Below, one piece after another: positions 44,913 through 53,572 of a DNA stretch of 64,000 nt. A program made the translations under genes and the position numbers. Numbering within the stretch: position 1 is the stretch's first letter; every line of letters begins with the position of its first letter. This stretch comes from Peribacillus muralis (lineage in GTDB: Bacteria > Bacillota > Bacilli > Bacillales > DSM-1321), in contig NZ_CP017080.1 in assembly GCF_001645685.2 (NCBI RefSeq), forward strand, positions 1,602,001-1,666,000. Reading direction: 5' to 3'. Under the pieces are notes generated by a model. That model saw only the letters and a program-made list of their open reading frames with translations. It had not been told where the DNA came from and ran no database searches.

Positions 44913-45370
44913 TGGGGATTTTCCAAAGTATGAATATGACCGGATCGAGCCTCACCAGTCAGAGGTTGAGGATGGATGTGATTTCTGCAAATATGGCTAA
45001 TGCGGAAACGACCAGAGGCGAATATGATGCGGAAACGAAAACATGGAAGCCTTACACAAGAAAAGCGGTCGTGCTGCAAAGCAAGGAAGAGGGATTTTCC
45101 AGTTTCCTGAATGCTGCATTCCAAAAAACAAGCGGGGTGGGCAGTGGTGTCAAGGTGACGGAAATCGTAAAAGATAAAACCCCCTTTAAACTGGATTATA
45201 ATCCGGATCACCCAGATGCCAATGAAGATGGGTACGTTGAAATGCCAAATGTGGACCCACTGAGGGAAATGGTGGATTTAATGAGCGTCACGCGCACATA
45301 CGAGGCAAATGTGACCGTATTGAATGCATCAAAGGGAATGATGATGAAAGCATTGGAAATAGGTAAATAA
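44912..45370 (+). CDS. flgC: Flagellar basal-body rod protein FlgC
   Basis: A 152-residue rod protein. The signature RMDVISANMANAETTRGE lies near the N-terminus and the C-terminal VDLMSVTRTYEANVTVLN matches the rod/hook C-terminal domain. The middle carries DHPDANEDGYVEMPNVDP, typical of FlgC. GGAGGT (44901-44906) is 5 bases from the ATG, which overlaps the flgB stop (TGATG). A GTG at 44909 is also in frame. Confidence 0.96.
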   Translation: MGIFQSMNMTGSSLTSQRLRMDVISANMANAETTRGEYDAETKTWKPYTRKAVVLQSKEEGFSSFLNAAFQKTSGVGSGVKVTEIVKDKTPFKLDYNPDHPDANEDGYVEMPNVDPLREMVDLMSVTRTYEANVTVLNASKGMMMKALEIGK

Positions 45371-45392
45371 ACAATGAATGGAGAATGTTGAT

Positions 45393-45701
45393 ATGGAGGG
45401 AATTTCGCTTTCGCCTGTCGGCAATGCCGGTAATGTATTGAAAAAGGAACAAACCAAGATTAATACACCATACGAAGCACAGCAAAATTTTGCGACCGTA
45501 TTAAAAGAGTCAATGAATAAAGTCAACGAGACACAAGTGGCATCAGATGACCTGACGACCAGGCTGGCGAATGGAGAAGATGTCGAGCTCCATTCGGTGA
45601 TGATAGCTTCACAAAAAGCCAGCATTACGATGCAGGCTACATTAGAGGTTCGGAATAAGGTGGTTGAAGCCTACCAGGAAATGATGAGAATGAGTATTTA
45701 G
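45393..45701 (+). CDS. fliE: Flagellar hook-basal body complex protein FliE
   Basis: A 102-residue protein joining the MS ring to the rod. The C-terminal region is the recognisable part: HSVMIASQKASITMQATLEV and VEAYQEMMRMSI. The start is uncertain. ATG 45378 (107 residues) has only a distant AGGTAA, while ATG 45393 has GGAG (45380-45383) 9 bases away and is preferred. The gene is followed by an unusual 95-base spacer before fliF. Confidence 0.92.
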   Translation: MEGISLSPVGNAGNVLKKEQTKINTPYEAQQNFATVLKESMNKVNETQVASDDLTTRLANGEDVELHSVMIASQKASITMQATLEVRNKVVEAYQEMMRMSI

Positions 45702-45739
45702 CATTCATTTAGAAAACCTCATTTTTTATAGGGAAAAAA

Positions 45740-45792
45740 TGACCGGGGGGATATGCATCCCCCATCATAAATTCAAAGACTGACCGGGGGAT
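45740..45792 (+). repeat. Duplicated TGACCGGGGG element with G/C hairpin before fliF
   Basis: TGACCGGGGGGAT (45740-45752) recurs as TGACCGGGGGAT (45781-45792). The second copy supplies the fliF ribosome site (GGGGG, 6 bases before the ATG). Between them ATCCCCC (45757-45763) pairs perfectly with GGGGGAT of the first copy around ATGC. The same C5 could pair with the second copy, covering the ribosome site. Confidence 0.7.
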
Positions 45793-45796
45793 TTAA

Positions 45797-47395
45797 ATGA
45801 ATGATGCACTTATGAATGTGAAAAATAAAATAACTGCTTACTGGGCGAGCCGGAGCAAAAAACAAAAAATGATGATGGTTGGTTCCGTCGCTTTAATGAT
45901 CATCATCATTGCGGCTGCGTCCATCTTAACCACGCGCACGACGCTGGTACCCTTGTATTCCAATTTAACTCCTTCGGAAACGGGGAGCATCAAAGAGAAC
46001 TTGGACAGCCAAGGAATCAAAAACGAAATTACGGAAAATGGTACGACGATAAAAGTTCCTGAAGAAAGCGTGGATACACTAAAAGTGGAATTGGCGGCGG
46101 AAGGGATTCCGGATTCGGGAAATATCGATTATTCCTTTTTTAGCCAAAGTGCTGGTATCGGGATGACCGAAAATGAATTCAATGTCATTAAATTGGACTC
46201 GATGCAAACGGAACTGGCCAGTTTAATAAAGAAAATTGATGGGGTAGAGGATGCAAGCGTGATGATCACCCTTCCTGATAAAGGTGTGTTTGTAAGTGAT
46301 GCAGCCGGAGAAGCGTCGGCATCCATTGTGCTGAATACAAAACCGGGATATAAATTTGAAGAAAACCAAATCAATTCGCTTTATCATCTTGTCTCAAAAA
46401 GTGTCCCGAACCTACCTACAGATAATATCGTCATCATGAACCAAGATTTTCAGTACTATGATCTTGAAAATGAAAATTCTTCTTTTGCGTCGGCATTTGC
46501 TTCTCAAAACGAAATAAAGAAAGAAATAGAACGAGATATTCAAAGGCAAGTGCAAAATATGCTCGGGACGATAATGGGCCAAGATAAAGTGGTCGTTTCC
46601 GTCACGACAGATATCGATTTCACTCAAGAAAACAGGGAAGAGAATTTAGTAGAACCTGTCGATAAAGAAAACATGGCAGGAATCGAGATTTCTGCGCAAA
46701 GGATTAATGAATCGTATAGCGGGGATGCAGCGGCTGCTGGCGGCGTTCCGCAAAGTGAGGATTCTTCAGATTCATTGACATCCTACTCTTCAGGCGATAG
46801 CGGATCTGGTGATTATGAAAAAGTGGATGAAAAGATAAATAGTGAAGTGAACCGGATCAAGAAGGAAATAGTGGGAAGTCCATATAAGGTGAAGGACTTG
46901 GGCATACAGGTCATGGTCGAGCCTCCGAAGGCAAATGACCCCAATTCCTTATCGCAACAGAGTGTGGATGATATTACCCAAATCCTTGGGACGATAATAC
47001 GAACGACAATCGAGAAAAAAGCTGAAGGGGAAGAGCTGACTGACGAAGAACTTACGAATAAAATAGCGATTTCCGTTCAACCGTTTAATGGGAAAATGAA
47101 ATTGCCGAAAGAGGAAGCAAGTTCGTCATTGCCGATTTGGGCTTACATCGTTGGCGGAGTGCTAATACTTGTCATTACCATTCTCTTAATCTTATTCTTC
47201 CGTTCGCGCAGGCAATCCGAAATGGAAGAGGAATACGTGGTTGAAGAAGAAGAAGAAGTCGTATTCGATGTTCCGGATTTAAACAAGGAAAAAGAAACGG
47301 AAGCATCTTTAAAAAGAAAACAACTAGAGAAACTGGCAAAAGAAAAGCCGGATGAATTTGCAAAATTATTAAGAAGCTGGATAGCGGAAGATTAG
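45797..47395 (+). CDS. fliF: Flagellar MS-ring protein FliF
   Basis: A 532-residue membrane-ring protein (536 in B. subtilis). The first transmembrane helix is at about 23-45. The secretin-like ring-building domains follow (about 50-220), with LYSNLTPSETGSIKENLDSQ and FNVIKLDSMQTELASLIKK. A low-complexity Ser/Gly/Asp linker around 310-345, the second transmembrane helix (about 445-470), and an acidic cytoplasmic tail end the protein. The tail, with EKPDEFAKLLRSWI, is the FliG-binding site. The ATG is preceded by GGGGG within a repeated element. Confidence 0.96.
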   Translation: MNDALMNVKNKITAYWASRSKKQKMMMVGSVALMIIIIAAASILTTRTTLVPLYSNLTPSETGSIKENLDSQGIKNEITENGTTIKVPEESVDTLKVELAAEGIPDSGNIDYSFFSQSAGIGMTENEFNVIKLDSMQTELASLIKKIDGVEDASVMITLPDKGVFVSDAAGEASASIVLNTKPGYKFEENQINSLYHLVSKSVPNLPTDNIVIMNQDFQYYDLENENSSFASAFASQNEIKKEIERDIQRQVQNMLGTIMGQDKVVVSVTTDIDFTQENREENLVEPVDKENMAGIEISAQRINESYSGDAAAAGGVPQSEDSSDSLTSYSSGDSGSGDYEKVDEKINSEVNRIKKEIVGSPYKVKDLGIQVMVEPPKANDPNSLSQQSVDDITQILGTIIRTTIEKKAEGEELTDEELTNKIAISVQPFNGKMKLPKEEASSSLPIWAYIVGGVLILVITILLILFFRSRRQSEMEEEYVVEEEEEVVFDVPDLNKEKETEASLKRKQLEKLAKEKPDEFAKLLRSWIAED

Positions 47396-47407
47396 GAGGC
47401 TGGGCAA

Positions 47408-47437
47408 GTGACAGACAGAAAAAAAAGGCCGGATTGA
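47408..47437 (+). other. Nine-codon GTG mini-ORF overlapping the fliG start
   Basis: AGGAGG (47394-47399) lies 8 bases before GTG 47408, the best initiation site in the fliF-fliG junction. The frame reads MTDRKKRPD, passes through A8 (47419-47426) and stops at TGA 47435-47437, which overlaps the fliG TTG as TTGA. One more A, or two fewer, would fuse it in frame to FliG and restore a normal N-terminus. Confidence 0.6.
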
Positions 47438-48426
47438 CCGGCAAACAGAAAGCCGCCATCCTTCTTATTTCTTTAGGGCCGGATGTTTCAGCATCCGTAT
47501 ATAAGCATCTATCTGAAGAGGAAATTGAGAGATTGACCCTTGAAATTTCGGGAGTTAGAAAAGTGGACTCCAATGAGAAAGAGGAGATCCTTGATGAATT
47601 CCACAACATTGCATTAGCTCAGGATTACATTTCCCAAGGCGGCATAGGGTATGCGAAGCAGGTGCTTGAAAAGGCATTAGGATCGGATCAGGCAGCGGCC
47701 ATCATTAACCGGCTGACATCTTCCTTACAAGTTCGCCCATTCGATTTTGCAAGAAAGGCAGATCCTGGCCAAATCTTGAATTTCATCCAGAATGAACATC
47801 CGCAGACCATCGCATTGATTTTGTCGTACCTAGATCCAGCACAAGCTGGCCAGATTTTGTCTGAGCTCCCGCAAGAGGTACAGGCCGATATTGCGAGAAG
47901 GATTGCTTTAATGGATAGCACCTCTCCGGAGATCATCAATGAAGTGGAGCAAATACTCGAAAGGAAACTATCTGCGACCGTGACTCAAGATTATACGCAG
48001 ACAGGCGGAGTTGAGGCGGTTGTCGATGTATTGAATGGGGTGGATCGCTCAACGGAACGAACCATCTTGGATGCACTCGAAATTCAAGATCCCGAACTTG
48101 CCGAGGAAATCAAGAAACGGATGTTTGTTTTTGAAGATATTGTGACCCTTGATGGCAGAGCGATCCAGCGTGTAGTCAGGGAATCCGAAAACGAGGACGT
48201 CAAACTTTCCCTTAAAGTGGCAAGCGATGAAGTGAAGGAAATCGTATTCCGAAATATGTCAAAACGGATGGTCGAAACGTTCCAGGAAGAAATGGAATAT
48301 ATGGGACCTGTACGTTTGCGTGATGTTGAAGAAGCACAATCAAGAATCGTTGCCGTCATTCGCCGTCTGGAGGAAACTGGAGAAATCGTGATTGCCCGTG
48401 GCGGAGGGGATGATATCATTGTCTAG
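47434..48426 (+). CDS. fliG: Flagellar motor switch protein FliG
   Basis: A 330-residue C-ring protein linking FliF, FliM and the stator. LTGKQKAAILLISLGPDVSA is at the start; the middle armadillo region includes EHPQTIALILSYLDP. The C-terminal torque helix carries the charged LDALEIQDPELAEEIKKRMF. GPVRLRDVEEAQSRIV lies near the end. The first in-frame start is TTG 47434, which has only AAGG nearby and lacks the 8-9 N-terminal residues of relatives. The well-placed GTG 47408 is out of frame because of an A8 tract. So the true start may need slippage, re-initiation, or correction of an indel. Confidence 0.93.
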   Translation: MTGKQKAAILLISLGPDVSASVYKHLSEEEIERLTLEISGVRKVDSNEKEEILDEFHNIALAQDYISQGGIGYAKQVLEKALGSDQAAAIINRLTSSLQVRPFDFARKADPGQILNFIQNEHPQTIALILSYLDPAQAGQILSELPQEVQADIARRIALMDSTSPEIINEVEQILERKLSATVTQDYTQTGGVEAVVDVLNGVDRSTERTILDALEIQDPELAEEIKKRMFVFEDIVTLDGRAIQRVVRESENEDVKLSLKVASDEVKEIVFRNMSKRMVETFQEEMEYMGPVRLRDVEEAQSRIVAVIRRLEETGEIVIARGGGDDIIV

Positions 48427-49183
48427 GATCATAAAATCCCAGCAGGCACAACGAGAGGAAAGTAAGAAAATTACGATAAAGGTTCGTCCTTTTGATTTTT
48501 TTCAACAGGGAAATGAAGATACGGGGAATGACATTCACCATTTTCCATCGGATGAGTTTATTAATCATGCCAAACAGGAAGCTGAAGTGATAATTTTGGA
48601 GGCTCAGCAAGAAGCGAGAGCGATTGCTGCCGAAATCCAAAAGGAGCGCGAGAACTGGGATAATCAAGAAAAACCGATGTATATCGAGCAAGCCCAAAAA
48701 GAAGGCTATCAGCAAGGTGTAGAAGATGGCATCCAAAAGGGCTATAACGAAATTGCTGGTGAGATCGTCTTTGCAAAAGAAGTGGTGGAATCCTCCAAAA
48801 AAGACTATCGGCAGCATATCGAATCATCGGAAACCGTAATTTTGGACCTTGCCTTGAAGGTGGCGGCGACAATTATCGGGATCGAGATAGAAAAAGACGA
48901 TGCGCCTTTTTTATCGATCGTCAAGAAGGCGATCAAAGAGGTGAGGGATTATCGGGAAGTGCAATTGCATATTCATCCTATTCGCTATCAATCGATTCTT
49001 ACTCATAAGGAAGAGCTGCTTGCAATCTTTCCAAAGGATACGGAATTGTATATCTTTCCTGACGATGAGCTTGATGAAAACAGCTGTATTATCGAATCCG
49101 AAAATGGAAGGATCGATGCCAGCGTCGATAGTCAGCTAGAGGTAATCAAAACGAAACTAACTGAATTGCTGGAAGGGGAATAA
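48419..49183 (+). CDS. fliH: Flagellar export stator/assembly protein FliH
   Basis: A 254-residue regulator of the export ATPase FliI. The N-terminus reads MSRIIKSQQAQREESKK when TTG 48419 is used. A long helix rich in Glu, Gln and Ala (about 55-135) follows, with AKQEAEVIILEAQQEARAI, then a C-terminal FliI-binding domain containing DLALKVAATIIGIEIEKDD and LHIHPIRYQSIL. TTG 48419 is favoured: GGAGGGG (48403-48409) lies 9 bases away, whereas the in-frame ATG 48410 touches it. It overlaps the fliG end by 8 bases. Confidence 0.9.
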   Translation: MSRIIKSQQAQREESKKITIKVRPFDFFQQGNEDTGNDIHHFPSDEFINHAKQEAEVIILEAQQEARAIAAEIQKERENWDNQEKPMYIEQAQKEGYQQGVEDGIQKGYNEIAGEIVFAKEVVESSKKDYRQHIESSETVILDLALKVAATIIGIEIEKDDAPFLSIVKKAIKEVRDYREVQLHIHPIRYQSILTHKEELLAIFPKDTELYIFPDDELDENSCIIESENGRIDASVDSQLEVIKTKLTELLEGE

Positions 49184-49185
49184 AG

Positions 49186-50511
49186 ATGAAAGCTAGGGAT
49201 CTATTGCCCTTGGTCGACGAAGTCGATCCATTCAAGCATTATGGACGGGTCAAACGGGTCGTAGGGCTCATGATAGAATCTCAAGGTCCTGAAAGCTCTG
49301 TAGGTGATGTTTGTTATATATACACGGGTATACAAAAAAAGAAAAATCGCATTTTGGCAGAAGTTGTCGGATTTCGTGATGAGATGGTCATTTTAATGCC
49401 ATTTACGGCAGTTAGTGATATATCACCAGGGTGCATCGTTGAAGGAAGCGGACGAAGCCTCGAGATAAAGGTAGGCAGCGGATTAATCGGAAAGGTGGTC
49501 GATCCATTGGGGCAGCCAATTGATGAATCCCTGCTTCCAAAAGGGCTCGCTACGGTTCCGGTTGATCAAGATCCGCCTAATCCAATGAAACGGCCTCCCA
49601 TACATGAACCGATAGACGTAGGGGTCCGCGTGATTGATAGTTTATTAACAGTCGGAAAAGGACAACGTGTTGGTATCTTTGCAGGGAGCGGAGTTGGGAA
49701 AAGTACATTGCTCGGCATGGTGGCAAGGAATACGACGGCTGATTTGAACGTAATCGGCCTTGTCGGGGAACGTGGTCGTGAAGTTCGTGAATTCATCGAA
49801 AAGGATCTTGGGCCAGAAGGACTAGCCCGGTCAATCGTTGTTGTCGCGACGTCTGATCAGCCGGCATTGATGAGGATAAAAGGGGCATTAACGGCAACGG
49901 CAATTGCCGAATACTTCCGTGACAAAGGGTTGAACGTAATGCTGATGATGGACTCGGTCACAAGGGTGGCGATGGCGCAGAGGGAAATTGGACTTGCTAT
50001 TGGCGAACCGCCGACGACAAAGGGGTATACGCCATCCGTTTTCGCCATCCTGCCTAGACTTTTGGAAAGAACGGGGACGAATCAATTAGGAACGATTACA
50101 GCTTTTTATACAGTACTCGTCGATGGTGATGACATGAATGAGCCGATTGCCGATGCAGTGAGGGGGATTTTGGATGGTCACTTCATACTTGACCGTAATC
50201 TAGCCAATAAAGGACAGTTCCCAGCTCTCAACATCTTGAAGAGTATTAGTCGGGTCATGAATAATATTGTTCATGAAAGGCATAAGAAATCCGCAGAAAA
50301 ATTACGTGCCAACCTTTCGACTTATATGGAGTCGGAAGATTTGATCAATATAGGCGCTTATAAAAGAGGATCCTCAAAACAAATTGATGACTCGATTGCT
50401 TGCTATCCGGAAATCATATCTTTCTTAAAGCAGGGGACTCATGAAAAAGCTGCCAAGGATGATAGCATCAACGCCCTTATTGAATTGATGGAGAAAGGTG
50501 ATCAGTCATGA
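49186..50511 (+). CDS. fliI: Flagellum-specific export ATPase FliI
   Basis: A 441-residue hexameric ATPase related to the F1 beta subunit (438 in B. subtilis). Walker A is FAGSGVGKSTLLGMVAR; GLVGERGREVREFIEKDLG, LMMDSVTRVAMAQREIGLA and PPTTKGYTPSVFAILPRLLE follow, all typical of the type III ATPases. The N-terminal barrel contains GRVKRVVGLMIESQGP. It energises chaperone release and substrate unfolding at the export gate. AAGGGG lies 7 bases before the ATG. The last 4 bases (ATGA) overlap fliJ. Confidence 0.96.
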   Translation: MKARDLLPLVDEVDPFKHYGRVKRVVGLMIESQGPESSVGDVCYIYTGIQKKKNRILAEVVGFRDEMVILMPFTAVSDISPGCIVEGSGRSLEIKVGSGLIGKVVDPLGQPIDESLLPKGLATVPVDQDPPNPMKRPPIHEPIDVGVRVIDSLLTVGKGQRVGIFAGSGVGKSTLLGMVARNTTADLNVIGLVGERGREVREFIEKDLGPEGLARSIVVVATSDQPALMRIKGALTATAIAEYFRDKGLNVMLMMDSVTRVAMAQREIGLAIGEPPTTKGYTPSVFAILPRLLERTGTNQLGTITAFYTVLVDGDDMNEPIADAVRGILDGHFILDRNLANKGQFPALNILKSISRVMNNIVHERHKKSAEKLRANLSTYMESEDLINIGAYKRGSSKQIDDSIACYPEIISFLKQGTHEKAAKDDSINALIELMEKGDQS

Positions 50512-50951
50512 TTTATCAATATAAATTCGAGAAGATCCTGACCATTAAAGAAAAAGAAAAAAATGATGCACTTGCTAAATATAATGCTTCTTTAAAAAAA
50601 TTTGAAGAAGTGGCAGAGAAATTATATCGACTCTTAAAGAAAAAAGAAGAGTTGCTTGAGTTCCAGCAGGAAAAGCTGCGAAACGGATTATCGATTCAGG
50701 AGATTCGGCATCATCAATTATTCATGGATAACCTGGAAATACTGTTGAGCCATTGCCAACAGGAAGTGATTGAATCGAGATATAAGATGAATGTTCAGCA
50801 GGATGCATTAATGGCAAGAAATATTGAGGTGAAAAAGTACGAAAAAATGAAAGAAAATGATTTTCTTAAATTCCTGGATGTCATAAAGGAAGCTGAGAAT
50901 AAACAAATGGATGAAATATCAATCCGTCAATTCTTAAGCAAAGGGCGTTAG
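50508..50951 (+). CDS. fliJ: Flagellar export chaperone/FliI stalk protein FliJ
   Basis: A 147-residue coiled-coil protein, same length as in B. subtilis. It sits in the FliI ring and binds the FlhA export gate. The sequence is two long charged helices with few glycines: YKFEKILTIKEKEKNDALAK at the start, LYRLLKKKEELLEFQQEKL in the middle. It starts within the fliI stop. Sequence conservation in this family is low, so identification rests mainly on size, coiled-coil nature and place. Confidence 0.9.
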   Translation: MIYQYKFEKILTIKEKEKNDALAKYNASLKKFEEVAEKLYRLLKKKEELLEFQQEKLRNGLSIQEIRHHQLFMDNLEILLSHCQQEVIESRYKMNVQQDALMARNIEVKKYEKMKENDFLKFLDVIKEAENKQMDEISIRQFLSKGR

Positions 50952-50959
50952 GTGATAGA

Positions 50960-51589
50960 ATGCGTAAAAAAAGCGAAACTAATGGAATGGAAGAATTGGA
51001 AGAAAGCAAGATAAGTAAGTTTCAATGGTTTCTTGTCATTTTCATTCCTTTAATCTTTGCTGTAACTGTAGCATTGATCGTATTAACAGTTGCAGGGGTC
51101 AATGTGGCGGAAAAGGCCAAGGATATGTCCGCAAAAATTCCCTTCATTACTTCGGATAAGAAGGATGAAGATCGAGGAAATGAAGCCCGGAATGATGAGA
51201 AAGTCTCCATCAAGCTGGAAAAGCTAGAAACGGAAATTGTAAACAAGCAAAAAGAGATAGACAAGCTTGAAGGTATCATCGATACACGTGACAAGTCCAT
51301 TGAAAAGGCAGAAGCGGAAAAGCAGCAGCTTCAAATGGAAATGAACCAACTCAAGGAAAGCCAAACCGGTAAAGATAAGGCGTTCAAGGATATCATCCGA
51401 ACATACGAAACGATGGCGCCTAAAAAATCTGCACCGATCATTACGGAAATGAATGACCAAGACGCACTGGGAATTCTCTCAAGCATGAAGGCAGCCACAT
51501 TAGCCAAGGTGTTGGAGAACATGTCAACAGCAGATGCTGCAAGGTTAACGAAGAAGCTTGCTGAACAAAGCACGCAGGAGGAAAGATGA
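50960..51589 (+). CDS. ylxF: YlxF, MotE/MgtE-N-like flagellar operon protein
   Basis: A 209-residue membrane-anchored protein. One transmembrane helix lies at about 22-48 (FLVIFIPLIFAVTVALIVL). A coiled coil follows (about 85-140, with KLETEIVNKQKEIDKLEG), and the C-terminal domain resembles the MgtE N-domain: DALGILSSMKAATLAKVLEN and STADAARLTKKLAEQ. This is the architecture of YlxF and of MotE, a chaperone for the stator protein MotC in some bacteria. The role here is inferred. fliK starts 16 bases later. Confidence 0.88.
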   Translation: MRKKSETNGMEELEESKISKFQWFLVIFIPLIFAVTVALIVLTVAGVNVAEKAKDMSAKIPFITSDKKDEDRGNEARNDEKVSIKLEKLETEIVNKQKEIDKLEGIIDTRDKSIEKAEAEKQQLQMEMNQLKESQTGKDKAFKDIIRTYETMAPKKSAPIITEMNDQDALGILSSMKAATLAKVLENMSTADAARLTKKLAEQSTQEER

Positions 51590-51605
51590 AGGAGGTGAAT
51601 GATGG

Positions 51606-52916
51606 ATGAATTCAGCGATCAATTCTTTTCTCCCTTCTGTATCCGCAGGTTTAAACGTATCGCCAAAGCCAAACCAGCCACTTGATTCCGGTTTTGGCTC
51701 AGTGCTTCAATCTGCTGTAGGGTCTGGAGCGTCCCTAACATCCGAAAAACAGCCACTTGACGTCCCTGAGGAAAGATTGTCCGCATTAAGGGAATTGCTT
51801 GATTTTTTGAAAAGCGGCCCGTTGATGGGCGAAGAGGATGAAGCAGTTGTTGCAGGAAATACAAAAGAAGAGATAAGCAATCAACTTTTACAGGTTCTAA
51901 AAAAGGTAACCGGAAACGCTGAAAATAGCCTTTCCGAATTCCTTGCCAGCATAGAGGAGCTGGATTCAGGACAAGAGCAGGAAGACTTGGACATGAATTC
52001 ACAAACCGTGATTCCGGCCGATGTCATGGAACTATATACACTTCTAAAAAAAGTCTCGGAGTTCAGTGAAGCAGAATGGCAAAATCTGCCGATGCCTGGA
52101 GGAGCGAATTTATTGAAACTGGTGAAAATCCAGGATCTCCTATCAGAGAATAAAGATATGACACAAGATGAAGCGGTCATCCAGAAGCAAATGAAAAACC
52201 TTCTTGAAGGAATAACGGGAAGGCTTGAGAAATGGCTGTCCAATCAGAAAAAAACAAATCCAGAACCTGATCAAACCAACTTTTTGGGGACAGCGCGATA
52301 TAACCAAGGCGCCATCCTGAAAAGCGCATTCTTACCAATAACAGCAAGTGAGAAGATAAGTAAGGAAGCTATAACCAATAACGGCGTGGCGTTAAAAACT
52401 GTCGATGGCGGCAATTTACAAGGCTCAGCTATTCCTCTGATCATGACAAAGCTGGAACAATTTGTACTGACTGCTTCAAAAGGGGGGCAAAATGTCAGTC
52501 AAGAAGAATTCGTTAAGCAATTCGGAAATATTTTGGGCAAGGCTAATTTCAATGCTCATAACGGTGTAAATAAACTGTTGATTCGATTGAACCCCGAACA
52601 TCTTGGAACACTTAGAATCGAGTTGATTCAAAAGGACGGTTTGTTGTCTGCTAGGATTTTGGCCACTACGGCACAGGCAAAGGATATGCTCGAGAAGCAG
52701 ATTCATGGATTAAAGCAAGCCTTCAGCGGGCAAAACATCCAAATTGAAAAAATTGAAATATCCCAAGCCATCACTGCTTTCAATTCAGAGAAATTCTTGC
52801 AGAAGGATGCGGATGAACGGCATCAGCAACAAGAGCCTAAGGAAGAAAGCAAAGATGAGACGGAAAGCGAATTTACAGGCTCCCTTGCTGAAGCTCTGCT
52901 AAATATGGAAGTGTAG
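51606..52916 (+). CDS. fliK: Flagellar hook-length control protein FliK
   Basis: A 436-residue export substrate that measures the hook and switches export to late proteins. The first 320 residues are variable, Gln/Ser/Leu-rich. The conserved C-terminal domain (about 320-405) contains GVNKLLIRLNPEHLGTLRIE and SARILATTAQAKDML, followed by a charged tail with QQQEPKEESKDE. GGAGGTGA (51591-51598) is 7 bases from the ATG at 51606. It lies upstream of flgD and flgE, the cap and hook whose length it controls. Confidence 0.93.
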   Translation: MNSAINSFLPSVSAGLNVSPKPNQPLDSGFGSVLQSAVGSGASLTSEKQPLDVPEERLSALRELLDFLKSGPLMGEEDEAVVAGNTKEEISNQLLQVLKKVTGNAENSLSEFLASIEELDSGQEQEDLDMNSQTVIPADVMELYTLLKKVSEFSEAEWQNLPMPGGANLLKLVKIQDLLSENKDMTQDEAVIQKQMKNLLEGITGRLEKWLSNQKKTNPEPDQTNFLGTARYNQGAILKSAFLPITASEKISKEAITNNGVALKTVDGGNLQGSAIPLIMTKLEQFVLTASKGGQNVSQEEFVKQFGNILGKANFNAHNGVNKLLIRLNPEHLGTLRIELIQKDGLLSARILATTAQAKDMLEKQIHGLKQAFSGQNIQIEKIEISQAITAFNSEKFLQKDADERHQQQEPKEESKDETESEFTGSLAEALLNMEV

Positions 52917-52924
52917 GTGAAAAT

Positions 52925-53560
52925 ATGACGACCATAGATACATCCCTTTTATTATCGAATAATCAACAAGATAAAAGAAACACGGGCGACGCATTAGGAA
53001 AAGATGATTTTTTGAAATTACTGCTCACCCAGCTGCAAAACCAAGATCCTTCAAGTCCAATGGACAATACGGAATTCATTGCCCAGATGGCGACTTTTTC
53101 ATCACTCGAACAGATGATGAATTTGGGAACCAAAATGGATGAAATCATCGGAATCAATCAACAGAATAGTTTAATGAACTATAACTCGTTCGTTGGAAAA
53201 GAAGTCACATGGCATAAATTGGATGAGAGTGATGATAACCTTGCGATAGAAGAAGGAAAGGGTATCGTCAAATCGATTCAATATAAGGGTGAGAATGTAT
53301 ATTTCATCTTGGAGGATGGTACAAAACTTACACCAGCCAATATTTCGGCCATGGAACAATCAAGCGCCACATCGAATAGCCTAACTGCGGCCAGTGAGTT
53401 AATCGGTAAACGTGTTAGCTGGAAGGATGAAAAAAATGGCGACTCGTCAGCCATCGTTGTCTCGGTATCCATGAATAAGGGCAAACTGCAAATTGAAGTC
53501 GATGATGAAAGCAAAACCAAGCTATCCTACGAGCAGCTGCTTGAAATTGCTAAACCATAA
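52925..53560 (+). CDS. flgD: Flagellar hook-capping protein FlgD, long form
   Basis: A 211-residue hook cap. The conserved N-terminal part has LGKDDFLKLLLTQLQNQDPS and DNTEFIAQMATFSSLEQM, the FlgD hallmark. The C-terminal half (about 85-211) holds a beta domain with SFVGKEVTWHK and a second similar SELIGKRVSWKDEKNGDSS, so it looks like two related beta units. B. subtilis FlgD is shorter, about 140 residues. The gene lies between fliK and the flagellar operon gene at 53573. Confidence 0.93.
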   Translation: MTTIDTSLLLSNNQQDKRNTGDALGKDDFLKLLLTQLQNQDPSSPMDNTEFIAQMATFSSLEQMMNLGTKMDEIIGINQQNSLMNYNSFVGKEVTWHKLDESDDNLAIEEGKGIVKSIQYKGENVYFILEDGTKLTPANISAMEQSSATSNSLTAASELIGKRVSWKDEKNGDSSAIVVSVSMNKGKLQIEVDDESKTKLSYEQLLEIAKP

Positions 53561-53572
53561 AGGGGCGGGAGA

